Of a stretch of 64,000 nucleotides of DNA, positions 35,820-45,053 are shown one piece after another. The notes under the pieces were generated by a model. It ran no database searches and was not told the origin of the DNA. It saw only the letters and a program-made list of their open reading frames with translations. Each line of letters opens with the position of its first letter. Position 1 is the stretch's first letter. Source of the stretch: Sinomicrobium soli (lineage in GTDB: Bacteria; Bacteroidota; Bacteroidia; Flavobacteriales; Flavobacteriaceae); NCBI RefSeq assembly GCF_003285545.1, contig NZ_QLNV01000005.1:62001-126000 (forward strand), written 5' to 3'. The position numbers and the translations under genes are program-made.

Positions 35820-37148
35820 TCAGGAATCGGTCTCTCCCTTTGTTTTTCCGGTTGTTTTCAGAACGAGCACCCCGAGTATGGCAGCAATGGCAGAGGCGAG
35901 TAAAATACCGTATTTGGCCTGGTTGATCATCTCGTTGTCGTTAAAGGCAAGGTTGGTGACAAACAAGGACATGGTAAAGCCCATACCTGCAAGAAGGGAT
36001 AGTCCCAGAACGTGTCTCCATCCCGTATTTTCGGGTAATCGTGTAATCTTCAGTTTAGACATCAGCCAGGTGAAAGAGAATATCCCCAGGCATTTTCCGG
36101 CCACCAGCCCGGCAATGACCCCGAGACTTACGGGATTTGCGATATCATCCAGGAAATTGCCGCCTACGGCCACTCCCGCGTTGGAAAGGGCAAACAGGGG
36201 GATGACCAGAAAGTTTACCCAGGGGTGTAATGCCGTCTCCAGTTTTTGCAGCGGGGTCTGTGCCGCATAGCTCACCTCTTTTATCTGTTCTATGATACTG
36301 TGTTGTACCGGGGTGGTCAAAGGGCCTTTGAGCGGGATTTCCCGGTTAAACCGGTGCATGAGCCCCTGGATATGGCTGGAATACTCGTTCTCATCGACCT
36401 TGGTTCGCGCGGGAATGGCAAAGGCTACCAGCACCCCCGCTATGGTGGCATGCACTCCCGATAGCAGGAAGGCGAGCCATACGCCGCTTATACCGAGAAT
36501 GGCATAGAAGAGGATGTTTCTTACCCCCATGAAATTGCCGATGAGCAATATCCCGAGAATGACAAGTCCTATGGACAGGTTCACAAGAGAGAGGCTCGAA
36601 CTGTAAAAAAGGGCGATAACAATAACAGCGCCGAGATCGTCTACGGTAGCCAGGGCCACCAGGAAAACCTTGGCAGCAAGAGGCACCCGTTTGCTGACCA
36701 GCCCGAGAAGGGCAAGGGTAAATACGATATCGGTAGCCATGGGAATTCCCCAGCCATCGGCAGACGGCAGGTTATGGTTCATGGAAATATATATGGCCGC
36801 AGGAACGAGCATCCCTCCCAGGGCAGCTATAAAGGGAAGGAGGGCCTTTTCGAAGGATGCCAGTTCCCCGCCGATCATTTCGCGTTTAAGCTCAAGCCCC
36901 ACCACAAAAAAAAACATGGCCATGAGCCCGTCGTTGATCCATTCGTGCAGGGTGTAATCGAGATGAAAGTCTGCAAACCTGATATCCAGCGGGGTCTCCC
37001 AGAATTCGTTATAAGCGTGTTCCAGGGGCGAATTGGCAAGAATCAGGGCAGCGATTACGGCCAGGAACAATACAATACCCCCGGCATGTTCGTAATGCAT
37101 GAATCTGTTTATGGGCGATAAGGTCTTGTCCAGTAGATCTTTCTGCAT
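35820..37148 (-). CDS. nhaA: Na+/H+ antiporter NhaA
   Basis: Protein of 442 residues with about twelve membrane helices. The ion-binding helix V has the aspartate pair in VALATVDDLGAVIVIALFY. GIPMATDIVFTLALLGLV marks helix IV, and MAMFFFVVGLELKREMI the helix II region. NhaA exchanges sodium or lithium for protons at high pH or salinity, which fits a marine lifestyle, though it is not proof. Its last bases overlap the lipoprotein remnant. Confidence 0.95.
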   Translation of the reverse strand: MQKDLLDKTLSPINRFMHYEHAGGIVLFLAVIAALILANSPLEHAYNEFWETPLDIRFADFHLDYTLHEWINDGLMAMFFFVVGLELKREMIGGELASFEKALLPFIAALGGMLVPAAIYISMNHNLPSADGWGIPMATDIVFTLALLGLVSKRVPLAAKVFLVALATVDDLGAVIVIALFYSSSLSLVNLSIGLVILGILLIGNFMGVRNILFYAILGISGVWLAFLLSGVHATIAGVLVAFAIPARTKVDENEYSSHIQGLMHRFNREIPLKGPLTTPVQHSIIEQIKEVSYAAQTPLQKLETALHPWVNFLVIPLFALSNAGVAVGGNFLDDIANPVSLGVIAGLVAGKCLGIFSFTWLMSKLKITRLPENTGWRHVLGLSLLAGMGFTMSLFVTNLAFNDNEMINQAKYGILLASAIAAILGVLVLKTTGKTKGETDS

Positions 37149-37429
37149 GGTCTAAATATTTTATTTTCAGCGATCCGGCATTTGGTTTTGGAGATTGGGC
37201 CATAGAGAATACCCCGCTTTAAGCCGGAACCACTAAAGTATCGTTTTCTTTAATAAAATACTACGCTTCAATGTTAAAAATTTACAGTTCCGTAGGATCA
37301 TTGCGGCACCCTGAATTTCCGGTTGCCGGCTGTAGCCGTCATAAGATACTTAAAATATATTATCTTTAACCCTTCGGAAAAACCGATTGCGCCTGGAGGC
37401 CACGAGCTATACATTCAAGTATCCTGATC

Positions 37430-38416
37430 ATGGAAAGAGTATTGATTACCGGTGCTGCCGGATTTATCGGGTCGCACTTGTGCGACCGTTTTGTGTCCCG
37501 GGGTTTTTACGTCATAGGAATGGACAATCTCATTACGGGGGATATGGGAAATATTTCCCACCTGCTCCCGCTGGAGAATTTTGAGTTCCATCATCACGAT
37601 GTGACCAAATTTGTCCACGTCCAGGGAACGCTGGATTATATCCTGCATTTTGCTTCCCCGGCCAGTCCTATAGATTATCTCAAGATCCCCATACAGACGC
37701 TTAAAGTGAGCTCTCTCGGAATTCACAATCTCCTGGGGCTGGCCAAAGACAAGCGGGCCAGGATACTGATCGCGTCCACTTCCGAGGTTTACGGAGATCC
37801 CCTGGTACACCCGCAATCGGAAGACTATTACGGGAATGTCAACACGATCAGCCCGAGAGGGGTCTATGACGAAGCCAAGCGGTTTCAGGAATCCATGACG
37901 ATGGCTTACCATCGCTTTCACGGTATCGAAACCCGTATAGCGAGGATATTCAACACCTATGGACCCCGCATGAGGCTCAACGACGGCAGGGTAATCCCCG
38001 CCTTTATGGGGCAGGCCCTCAGGGGAGAGGACCTTACGGTTTTCGGAGACGGAGCGCAAACCCGTTCTTTCTGCTATATCGACGACCAGGTGGAAGGGCT
38101 TTACCGCCTGTTGTTCAGCGATTACAGCAACCCGGTAAATATCGGGAACCCGGAGGAGATCACGATCAGGGAATTTGCCGAAGAGATCATAAAGCTTACG
38201 GGAACCGAACAGGGCATTGTATACCGGCCGCTGCCGCAGGACGACCCCATGCAGCGTCAGCCGGATATCGGCAGGGCACGGGAAATACTGCAATGGGAAC
38301 CTGAGGTAGACCGGGCCGAAGGGATGCGGCGGACCTACGAGTATTTTTCCAGGCTCTCTCCGGAGGAGCTCCGCAAAAAAGAACACAAGGATTTTTCATC
38401 TCATATTAAACGGTAA
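37430..38416 (+). CDS. UDP-glucuronate decarboxylase-like NAD-dependent sugar epimerase
   Basis: Protein of 328 residues, extended SDR family. NAD site [16 protein letters not shown] at the N-terminus, then [33 protein letters not shown] (Y-x3-K pair YDEAK), [17 protein letters not shown] and [13 protein letters not shown]. These fit UDP-xylose synthase, which turns UDP-glucuronate into UDP-xylose for surface glycans. The 4,6-dehydratase branch is less likely. It lies between the AT-rich cluster and the initiating transferase. Confidence 0.88.
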   Translation: MERVLITGAAGFIGSHLCDRFVSRGFYVIGMDNLITGDMGNISHLLPLENFEFHHHDVTKFVHVQGTLDYILHFASPASPIDYLKIPIQTLKVSSLGIHNLLGLAKDKRARILIASTSEVYGDPLVHPQSEDYYGNVNTISPRGVYDEAKRFQESMTMAYHRFHGIETRIARIFNTYGPRMRLNDGRVIPAFMGQALRGEDLTVFGDGAQTRSFCYIDDQVEGLYRLLFSDYSNPVNIGNPEEITIREFAEEIIKLTGTEQGIVYRPLPQDDPMQRQPDIGRAREILQWEPEVDRAEGMRRTYEYFSRLSPEELRKKEHKDFSSHIKR

Positions 38417-38563
38417 AATTTCGCAACGAAACCCGCAAACCGGTATCTTGGACAAAGAGGAAAGGAGTTGATTTGGGTAAAGAATTTTTGTGCCGCAAGA
38501 CATTTGAGAAACATATTAACCCATCATTGGTTTACAAATGACGAAATGGACGGAAGTCGGAAG

Positions 38564-38717
38564 TTGTCATTCCGACGATAGAGCCTGTCCCGGCCTTTTC
38601 GGTCGGGGAGGAATCTCCGGCGCTTCCGTTATGTTGTTGAAATTTCTTTGGGCCAGGGTGTAGATTCTTCCCTTCGGTCTGAATGACAGACTAAGAACTA
38701 ATAAACTAATAAACTAA
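38564..38717. repeat. Composite palindromic repeat plus 8-bp phased tail
   Basis: Left arm TTGTCATTCCGACGATAGAG to GGAATCTCC (38564-38620), a central GTTGTTGAAATTTCTTTGGG, and right arm GTAGATTC to CTGAATGACA (ends 38688). A tail of CTAAGAA, CTAATAAA, CTAATAAA and CTAA then runs straight into the ATG at 38718. No gene is seen in 38417-38717. Confidence 0.8.
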
Positions 38718-40067
38718 ATGAAATACAAGGCAGGCCGATATTCCATGTATATCAAGCCCATAAATTACATTATGGATCTGCTGGTCATTAACGTACTGGC
38801 CATGATACTGCCCATTAATTTTGTCAACCCCTATCTCTTTCATGCCTATCTCACCCTGGCATGGATGATCATTTCCCTGAAGACCGAGTTTTATGAGGTT
38901 CAGCGCTACGCCAAGCTCACCAGGGTACTTACCCTTATCTTTCAGCAGTTCGTGTTCTTTTTTCTCGTGCTGTATGCGTTTATCGGCTTTTTTAAGCAGC
39001 CCAATATGAGCAGGCTGGCCCTGGCAGAATTCTTTGCATTTAATTTTGTGATCATTTCCTCCCTGAAAGTCCTTACCTACGTACTCCTCCTGCGGTACCG
39101 GGCCTTTTTTAAGGGAAATACCCGCCGTGTGGTAGTCCTGGGCGACAACAAGAAAACGCAGCAGCTGATAGATGTCTTTAATTCCAGGCTGGAATTCGGG
39201 TATGAATTCAAAAGGCAGTTTTCCCTGGACGAAGGCGACGACCTGTTTACCCTTTACAATTATGTGATTGATCACGACATTGACGAGATCTACTGTTCCA
39301 TCGCAGAGGTGAGGGACCAGGAAATGCTGGACCTGATAGATTTTGCCGACAACAACATGAAGCTGCTGAAATTCATCCCGGACAACAAGAATATTTTTGC
39401 CAAAAAACTCAAATTCGAATATTACGATTATATCCCGATACTGTCGCTTCGGGACATTCCCCTCGAAGACCCCCTTAATGCCTTCGTAAAGCGTTTTTTT
39501 GACCTGGTATTTTCTACGGTGGTTATCGTATGTGTACTCTCCTGGCTCACGCCCCTGCTGGCGCTTGTGATAAAGCTGGAATCAAGCGGCCCTGTTTTCT
39601 TTCGCCAGCGCAGGCATGGCGTCAATTCACGGGAATTCTACTGTTACAAGTTCCGTTCCATGGCCATGACGGGGGATGCCGATAAAAAGCAGGCTACCAA
39701 AGGAGATATGAGGATTACGCGGGTGGGCAGGTTTATCAGGCGAACGAGTATTGATGAACTTCCCCAGTTTTACAATGTTTTCCTGGGACAGATGTCGGTG
39801 GTGGGCCCCCGGCCCCATATGGTAAAGCACACCAACCTGTACGGCCAGCAGATCGACAAGTATATGGTGCGCCATTTTGTAAAACCGGGCATTACCGGTC
39901 TGGCGCAGACCAGGGGGTACCGCGGTGAAATAGAAACGGAAGCCGATATTGTAAACCGGGTGAAATTCGATATATTCTATATAGAAAACTGGTCGCTGGC
40001 CCTGGATATAAAAATTATCGGGCAAACCGTTCTCAATGCCATTCAGGGAGAAGAAAAGGCATATTGA
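38718..40067 (+). CDS. Undecaprenyl-phosphate sugar phosphotransferase (WcaJ/polyprenyl glycosylphosphotransferase)
   Basis: Protein of 449 residues: four N-terminal membrane helices, a central CoA-binding-like domain (RRVVVLGDNKKTQQLIDVF), a reentrant helix and the bacterial sugar transferase domain with FVKRFFDLVFSTVVI, FRQRRHGVNSREFYCYKFRSM, RTSIDELPQFYNVFLGQMS and VVGPRPH. It starts repeat-unit synthesis by placing a sugar-1-phosphate on undecaprenyl phosphate. It is the likely initiating enzyme for the polysaccharide made by the neighbouring genes. Confidence 0.93.
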   Translation: MKYKAGRYSMYIKPINYIMDLLVINVLAMILPINFVNPYLFHAYLTLAWMIISLKTEFYEVQRYAKLTRVLTLIFQQFVFFFLVLYAFIGFFKQPNMSRLALAEFFAFNFVIISSLKVLTYVLLLRYRAFFKGNTRRVVVLGDNKKTQQLIDVFNSRLEFGYEFKRQFSLDEGDDLFTLYNYVIDHDIDEIYCSIAEVRDQEMLDLIDFADNNMKLLKFIPDNKNIFAKKLKFEYYDYIPILSLRDIPLEDPLNAFVKRFFDLVFSTVVIVCVLSWLTPLLALVIKLESSGPVFFRQRRHGVNSREFYCYKFRSMAMTGDADKKQATKGDMRITRVGRFIRRTSIDELPQFYNVFLGQMSVVGPRPHMVKHTNLYGQQIDKYMVRHFVKPGITGLAQTRGYRGEIETEADIVNRVKFDIFYIENWSLALDIKIIGQTVLNAIQGEEKAY

Positions 40068-40172
40068 ACGGTTCTGCGTATCTTTGCCCGGGAAGCAGTC
40101 CCGGTTTTGCGAAAGCAGGTTATTTCTGGAGCAGGGAAACGGTTTCCGCACAGATTATAAAAAAACAGAACT

Positions 40173-40781
40173 ATGGATTTCAGTGCACTGGCCTATGCCA
40201 TTTTTGAAGAGAGCATACACAAGTATCACGAGCTGGACGAGGTATACCAGCCTTTTGTAAACCCCTATCCCAAAGACAGGATAGAACACCTGCTGTACCG
40301 TAAAAACTGGATAGATACCGTACAGTGGCACTACGAAGATATTATCCGGGACCCGGAGATCGATCCTGTAGACGCCCTCGACCTGAAACGGAAGATCGAT
40401 GCTTCCAACCAGGACCGCACGGATACCGTGGAGTATATCGACAGTTATTTCCTGAACGAATACAGGGGGGTAACCCCCTTGCCGGGTGCAACCATTAATT
40501 CGGAGAGCCCTGCCTGGGCCATAGACCGGCTTTCGATACTGGCACTCAAGATCTATCATATGGATGAGGAGGCCCGCCGGGAGGATGCCTCAGAAACACA
40601 CAAGGCGAAATGCCGTGAAAAGCTCGGCGTGCTGCTGGAACAGCGTAAGGATCTCTCTACGGCCATAGACCAGCTCCTGGACGATATAGCCTCCGGGAAA
40701 AAATACATGAAAGTGTACAAGCAGATGAAAATGTATAATGATGAGGAGCTGAACCCTGTGTTGTACCAGAACAGGAAATAG
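40173..40781 (+). CDS. DUF4254-family protein
   Basis: Protein of 202 residues, mostly helical, with LHQ-like WHYEDIIRDPEIDP and an INSESPAWAIDRLSILALKIYH segment characteristic of DUF4254. No signal or membrane helix, so cytoplasmic. DUF4254 genes commonly lie beside GT9 heptosyltransferase-like genes in Bacteroidota, as here (25 bp), hinting at a job in lipopolysaccharide core assembly. No activity is known to me. Confidence 0.85.
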   Translation: MDFSALAYAIFEESIHKYHELDEVYQPFVNPYPKDRIEHLLYRKNWIDTVQWHYEDIIRDPEIDPVDALDLKRKIDASNQDRTDTVEYIDSYFLNEYRGVTPLPGATINSESPAWAIDRLSILALKIYHMDEEARREDASETHKAKCREKLGVLLEQRKDLSTAIDQLLDDIASGKKYMKVYKQMKMYNDEELNPVLYQNRK

Positions 40782-40806
40782 GAACGTTCCCCGGAAAATT
40801 CGAAAG

Positions 40807-41895
40807 GTGAATACACAACCGTCTGCCCCCCTGAAAAAAGGATCTCCCGGAAACGGGACGGAACACCTGCTGGTCATAAGGTTATCGGCCATGGGTGATG
40901 TTGCCATGACCGTGCCCGTGCTGATGACCCTGCTACGGCAATACCCCGGCCTGGAGCTTACCGTACTTTCGAGGGAATTTTTCAGGCCTGTGTTTGATGG
41001 GATACCCCGGCTGAATTTTTACGCAGCGGATGTCAGGGGAAGGCACAAGGGGATACGAGGGCTTTACCGTTTATACCGGGAGCTTAAAAAGACGGGGATC
41101 GGTGCCGTTGCCGATCTTCACCATGTACTTCGCAGTAATATGCTCAGGATATTTTTCCGAATGTCCGGTTTTCCTGTAGTACAGATCGACAAGGGGCGAA
41201 AAGAAAAGAAGGCGCTTACCCGTTCCCGGAACAAGGTCCTTAAACCGCTTAAGACAACCCACCAACGCTATGCCGATGTCTTTGGGAAACTCGGATATAG
41301 CATCGATATGGAGCACCCCGTTTTCCGGCCCAAAGAACCGCTCGGGGAGACCGTTATCACGGCAACCGGCCTGGATGCGGAGAAAACGGAACAGGGGAAG
41401 CTTATAGGAATAGCTCCTTTTGCCGCTTTCGGCGGAAAGAGGTATCCCCCGGATTTGATGGAGAAGGTCATAGCCGGGCTGGATCGTGACGGGTATAATA
41501 TCCTGCTTTTCGGAGGAGGAGAGGAAGAGATACGGGTTCTGGGACTACTGGAAGGGCGGTACCGCAATGTGACCAGTGTGGCGGGAAAGCTGTCTTTCCG
41601 GGAAGAGCTGCAACTGATCTCCAATCTCGATGTCATGGTGGCCATGGACAGTGGTAATGCCCACCTGGCGGCGATGTACGGGGTAAAGACCATAACCCTC
41701 TGGGGGGTAACACATCCTTATGCCGGCTTTTATCCCATAGGTCAGCCGAAAGCCAATGCACTGCTTTCGGACAGGGAGAAGTATCCGCTCATTCCCACTT
41801 CCGTATACGGCAAAACGGTTCCCGAGGGCTATGAAGAGGTCATGCAGACCATAGACCCGGAATCGGTAAGCAGGAAGATCCGGGAACTGGTGTGA
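40807..41895 (+). CDS. Glycosyltransferase family 9 (heptosyltransferase-like)
   Basis: Protein of 362 residues. HLLVIRLSAMGDVAMTVPV near the N-terminus, IGIAPFAAFGGKRYPPDL, and the donor-site motif VMVAMDSGNAHLAAMYGV plus TITLWGVTHPYAGF are typical of GT9. These add heptose or related sugars to the lipid A core. Start is GTG 40807, because the conserved LLVIRLSAMGD begins upstream of the first ATG. Confidence 0.9.
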   Translation: MNTQPSAPLKKGSPGNGTEHLLVIRLSAMGDVAMTVPVLMTLLRQYPGLELTVLSREFFRPVFDGIPRLNFYAADVRGRHKGIRGLYRLYRELKKTGIGAVADLHHVLRSNMLRIFFRMSGFPVVQIDKGRKEKKALTRSRNKVLKPLKTTHQRYADVFGKLGYSIDMEHPVFRPKEPLGETVITATGLDAEKTEQGKLIGIAPFAAFGGKRYPPDLMEKVIAGLDRDGYNILLFGGGEEEIRVLGLLEGRYRNVTSVAGKLSFREELQLISNLDVMVAMDSGNAHLAAMYGVKTITLWGVTHPYAGFYPIGQPKANALLSDREKYPLIPTSVYGKTVPEGYEEVMQTIDPESVSRKIRELV

Positions 41896-41951
41896 TACGG
41901 GCTTGTCATGGGAAATTATAGCTCTTGTCACGGCCGGGTCCGGCAGACCGC

Positions 41952-43076
41952 TTATTCCCCCCCGTCATTTTCCTCTTTCTTTTTTTCGGCTTTTTTCTTT
42001 TGTCTCGCGGTCAGCAGATGCGCCTTGTCCGGTTCGCTGAGCAGGAATCCGTACGGCTGGGTCTGCGGGATAATATCGAAAATGACCTTGAGCATGGCCA
42101 GTAGCGGCAGGGCCAGGATCATTCCCATCAGGCCGAAGAGCATGCCGCCGAGAAACAGTGAGAGCAATGACACCAGCGGGTTGAGGCTTACCTTGCCCCC
42201 TACGATATTCGGAGTGATAAAGTTTCCTTCCAGGGTCTGTACGATCTGGAACCATATGATAACCCCGACGGCATACCAGCCACTGTCTTTGGTGGCCAGC
42301 GCAAAAAACGCCGGAATAATAGACCCTATAAAAATGCCGATATACGGAAAAATGGTCAGCAAAGCTGCAAGGATACCGAAAAACCAGGCGTATTCTATTC
42401 CCAGAATATACAAGCCTATGGTGTTGAGTACGGCCACTATCCCCATAACGGTAACCAGCCCCACCAGGTAGCTTTTAAGGACGAAATAAATCTTTTCCAG
42501 CCCTTCTTCTATGACTGCTTTCGGAGTGGATGAAAAGGCGCGGAAACAAAAATCCCTGAAAAAAACGCGGTAATAAAGGAAAAAAAAGACCATGATGGGA
42601 ACCAGTATGGCCGATGACAGGGAGTTGCCGATCGAGCTGAGGGTTCTTGTGAGGTAGCTTCCCATGTCCGACATGCTGTCGGAAAGCTTTTCCTTGCCCT
42701 GGGACACCAGTTCGTAGGAAGAGACATGCAGTTTGTCTGAAAGCCAGTCGAGCAGTTTGTCGGCTACGCCCTGTATCTTGCTGGCAATGTCCGCCGCATT
42801 ATTCCCTATGTTGATGGTCTGCGATACCAGGAGATACCCGATGCCCAGTATCACCAGTACACCGAGTATTAATGAAGTGATCGAAGCCCAGGAACGCGCC
42901 ATTCCTTTGTTTTCCAGTCTCCGGCATAAAGGGTACAGGAGCACGGAGAATATGATGGAAAAAAGTATGGGTACAATAACACTCTGCAGGGTATAGCAGA
43001 TAAATACGATCAGTACCAGCATCAGCAGGCTGGATGCAATATCGGAACTAATGTTTTTCTTAACGGTGTTTTTCAT
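41952..43076 (-). CDS. AI-2E family transporter (TqsA/PerM-like permease)
   Basis: Protein of 374 residues with about eight membrane helices. The C-terminal conserved segment GGKVSLNPLVSLLSLFLGGM and LMGMILALPLLAMLKVIFD mark the family, along with TIFPYIGIFIGSIIPAFFAL. Members export autoinducer-2 or act as ion or solute permeases; the role here is open. C-terminus is a charged lysine- and glutamate-rich tail. Confidence 0.9.
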   Translation of the reverse strand: MKNTVKKNISSDIASSLLMLVLIVFICYTLQSVIVPILFSIIFSVLLYPLCRRLENKGMARSWASITSLILGVLVILGIGYLLVSQTINIGNNAADIASKIQGVADKLLDWLSDKLHVSSYELVSQGKEKLSDSMSDMGSYLTRTLSSIGNSLSSAILVPIMVFFFLYYRVFFRDFCFRAFSSTPKAVIEEGLEKIYFVLKSYLVGLVTVMGIVAVLNTIGLYILGIEYAWFFGILAALLTIFPYIGIFIGSIIPAFFALATKDSGWYAVGVIIWFQIVQTLEGNFITPNIVGGKVSLNPLVSLLSLFLGGMLFGLMGMILALPLLAMLKVIFDIIPQTQPYGFLLSEPDKAHLLTARQKKKAEKKKEENDGGE

Positions 43077-43110
43077 GAAAGGAAGGGAATGATTTGAATG
43101 GTCCTTTGAT

Positions 43111-43118
43111 CAAATATA
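43111..43118 (-). promoter_or_regulatory. TAnnTTTG -7 element of the AI-2E permease gene
   Basis: Minus-strand TATATTTG lies 34 bp before the ATG at 43076; no -33 TTG is clear. Confidence 0.4.
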
Positions 43119-43288
43119 CAGAAAAATCCGGCAGATCCCTTTGATTCCCGGAATATCTTTTGCGGGGGAATAAATGCTTTTGCTTTGTTAAACATAAGAT
43201 AAAAAAGATCTCACCTAAACTTAACAAGGGCACTTTATCTTTTACGGTTCAATAAAAGCTTAAACAGCTTCCATAACACGGTAACGGT

Positions 43289-44875
43289 TTGTATAGTACT
43301 TATAAGATCATACTGCTTCTGTTCCTGCCCTTTTTCTGCCCGGGACAGGGAACAAAAGCAGAAACGCACACGCTGCATACATTTCGGGATTCCCTGCTCA
43401 CTGCGTATAAAAGCGAGCTGAAGAAGGCCATACGGCAGGGGGACACCGGGATTATGGCACAGAAGCATATCCGCCTCGGGGATTTTTACCGGAAAAACGA
43501 GGTTTTTACCGAAGCCATTGCCCGGTATAACGAGGCCCTGGGAACCCTTTCCGGAACACGGCAGGACAGTGTTCACAGTGTGTTGAACCGCAAGATCGGG
43601 GAGATATACCTGTCGCTGAAAATATTTTCGAAGGCGAGGCAATACCTGGAGCAAAGCAAGGCTATTGCCCTGCAAACCGGTTACAAGAAGGGCCAGGCCA
43701 GGGCGGAGGGGCTTCTCGGAACCTGTGCGGAAAAGGAAGGGAATTATCTCAAGGCCCTGGAACACCAGCAGCAAAGCCTGGAATTGTTTGAACAGATCGG
43801 CGACAGCCGCGGGATCGCCTTTGTTCATGAAAATATAGGAAGTGTGTACGAAGATCTCAGGCAATACGATATCGCATTCGAACATTTTGCCAGATCCCTG
43901 TCCTATTTTGAAGGGAGGGACGATGAGGCACAGACCGGTGTGCTGAACAACATGGGAGATGTGTACAGGAAAACGGGTAACCATACCAGGGCGCTGGAAT
44001 ATACTTCAAAGGCATTGCAGATGGCAGAGCGGAACAATGATCTCCATCAGCAGAAAAGCGCACATCAGGACCTTTCGGAAGCCTATGCCGGAATGGGAGA
44101 CTACCGCAAGGCCTATGAGCACCTGGCGGTGTATGATGCCATGTACAAGGAACTGAATGAAAACCGGGACATCAATAGTTTCAATACGTTACAGGCCGCG
44201 TATGATATTAACCAGAAGGAAGCCCAGATCAGGGTTTTGGAGCATCGGAATGAAGTCATAACGGCCAATCGCAACCTTATACTGGTCACGGCAATCGCAC
44301 TCCTGTCTCTCGGCGGCTTTGCGTATGTATATCGTTCGAGAAAGCGGCAGATGAAAGTGAAACTGCAGGAATACCGGCAGCATTTGCTGCGTGCAGAACT
44401 GGACCGGAAAGAAACGGAAGAACGCAGGTTACAGGATGAGATCAGCCTGAAAACCGCAGCGTTGTCCAGGTATAGTCTGAACATGGCCCAGAAAAACAAG
44501 CTTGTCGCCGACACCGCCTCCGCCCTTAAAAAAATAGCTTCCCGGAAACAGATGGATGCCCACGCCAGGGTAAGATCACTGGCAAGGGAATTGGACAACA
44601 ATCTTCAGATAGAAGAGGAATGGGACGAGTTCATGGGCTTTTTCAAAGACATACACCCCGGATTTTTCAGGAAACTGTCAGCTGTCGCCACGGAAAAACT
44701 TTCGTCTGCCGAACTTCGCCTTGCCATGCTGCTCCGCCTGAACCTGTCTTCCAAAGAGATTGCCCCCATACTCCGGGTCACACCGGATAGCGTCCGGGTG
44801 GCCAGGTACCGCCTGCGTAAAAAACTCCCCATTCCGCCCAAACAGGAGTTAGTCGGTTTTTTGATGGAATTCTGA
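43289..44875 (+). CDS. TPR-repeat membrane protein with C-terminal HTH (LuxR-like) domain
   Basis: Protein of 528 residues. Signal-like start (KIILLLFLPFFCPGQG), TPR repeats over residues 55-290, a membrane helix (about 330-348, LILVTAIALLSLGGFAYVY), a charged coiled-coil (350-405) and a C-terminal helix-turn-helix (LSSAELRLAMLLRLNLSSKEIAPILRV, split across helices). Such proteins sense periplasmic signals and control the adjacent TonB-receptor genes. An in-frame stop at 43274 and absence of an ATG make TTG 43289 the start. Sits 178 bp ahead of the receptor ATG. Confidence 0.82.
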   Translation: MYSTYKIILLLFLPFFCPGQGTKAETHTLHTFRDSLLTAYKSELKKAIRQGDTGIMAQKHIRLGDFYRKNEVFTEAIARYNEALGTLSGTRQDSVHSVLNRKIGEIYLSLKIFSKARQYLEQSKAIALQTGYKKGQARAEGLLGTCAEKEGNYLKALEHQQQSLELFEQIGDSRGIAFVHENIGSVYEDLRQYDIAFEHFARSLSYFEGRDDEAQTGVLNNMGDVYRKTGNHTRALEYTSKALQMAERNNDLHQQKSAHQDLSEAYAGMGDYRKAYEHLAVYDAMYKELNENRDINSFNTLQAAYDINQKEAQIRVLEHRNEVITANRNLILVTAIALLSLGGFAYVYRSRKRQMKVKLQEYRQHLLRAELDRKETEERRLQDEISLKTAALSRYSLNMAQKNKLVADTASALKKIASRKQMDAHARVRSLARELDNNLQIEEEWDEFMGFFKDIHPGFFRKLSAVATEKLSSAELRLAMLLRLNLSSKEIAPILRVTPDSVRVARYRLRKKLPIPPKQELVGFLMEF

Positions 44876-45003
44876 AAAATTTTTTCTTCAAAAACAGCCT
44901 TTCTTCAGTAAATGTTACCTGTGTGTGAACAAACCGTAAATGTTGCCTCCAAGTATCTCTCCGTATGTAAGCTTGTTTCCTGTTTGTTGCTCGTGTTTTT
45001 TGT

Positions 45004-45031
45004 TTGCAAAATATTGGTATACATACTTTTG
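45004..45031 (+). promoter_or_regulatory. Promoter of the TonB receptor gene (TTG / TACTTTTG)
   Basis: TTG at 45004-45006, a 17-bp spacer and TACTTTTG at 45024-45031 match the Bacteroidota consensus. The ATG at 45054 follows 22 bp later. Confidence 0.6.
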
Positions 45032-45053
45032 GGTTGTAATCAAAACCAAAAAA

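Noticed and set aside
35820-36270. Extension of the lipoprotein frame
   Set aside because: Antisense to the end of nhaA; low-quality sequence rich in serine and arginine.
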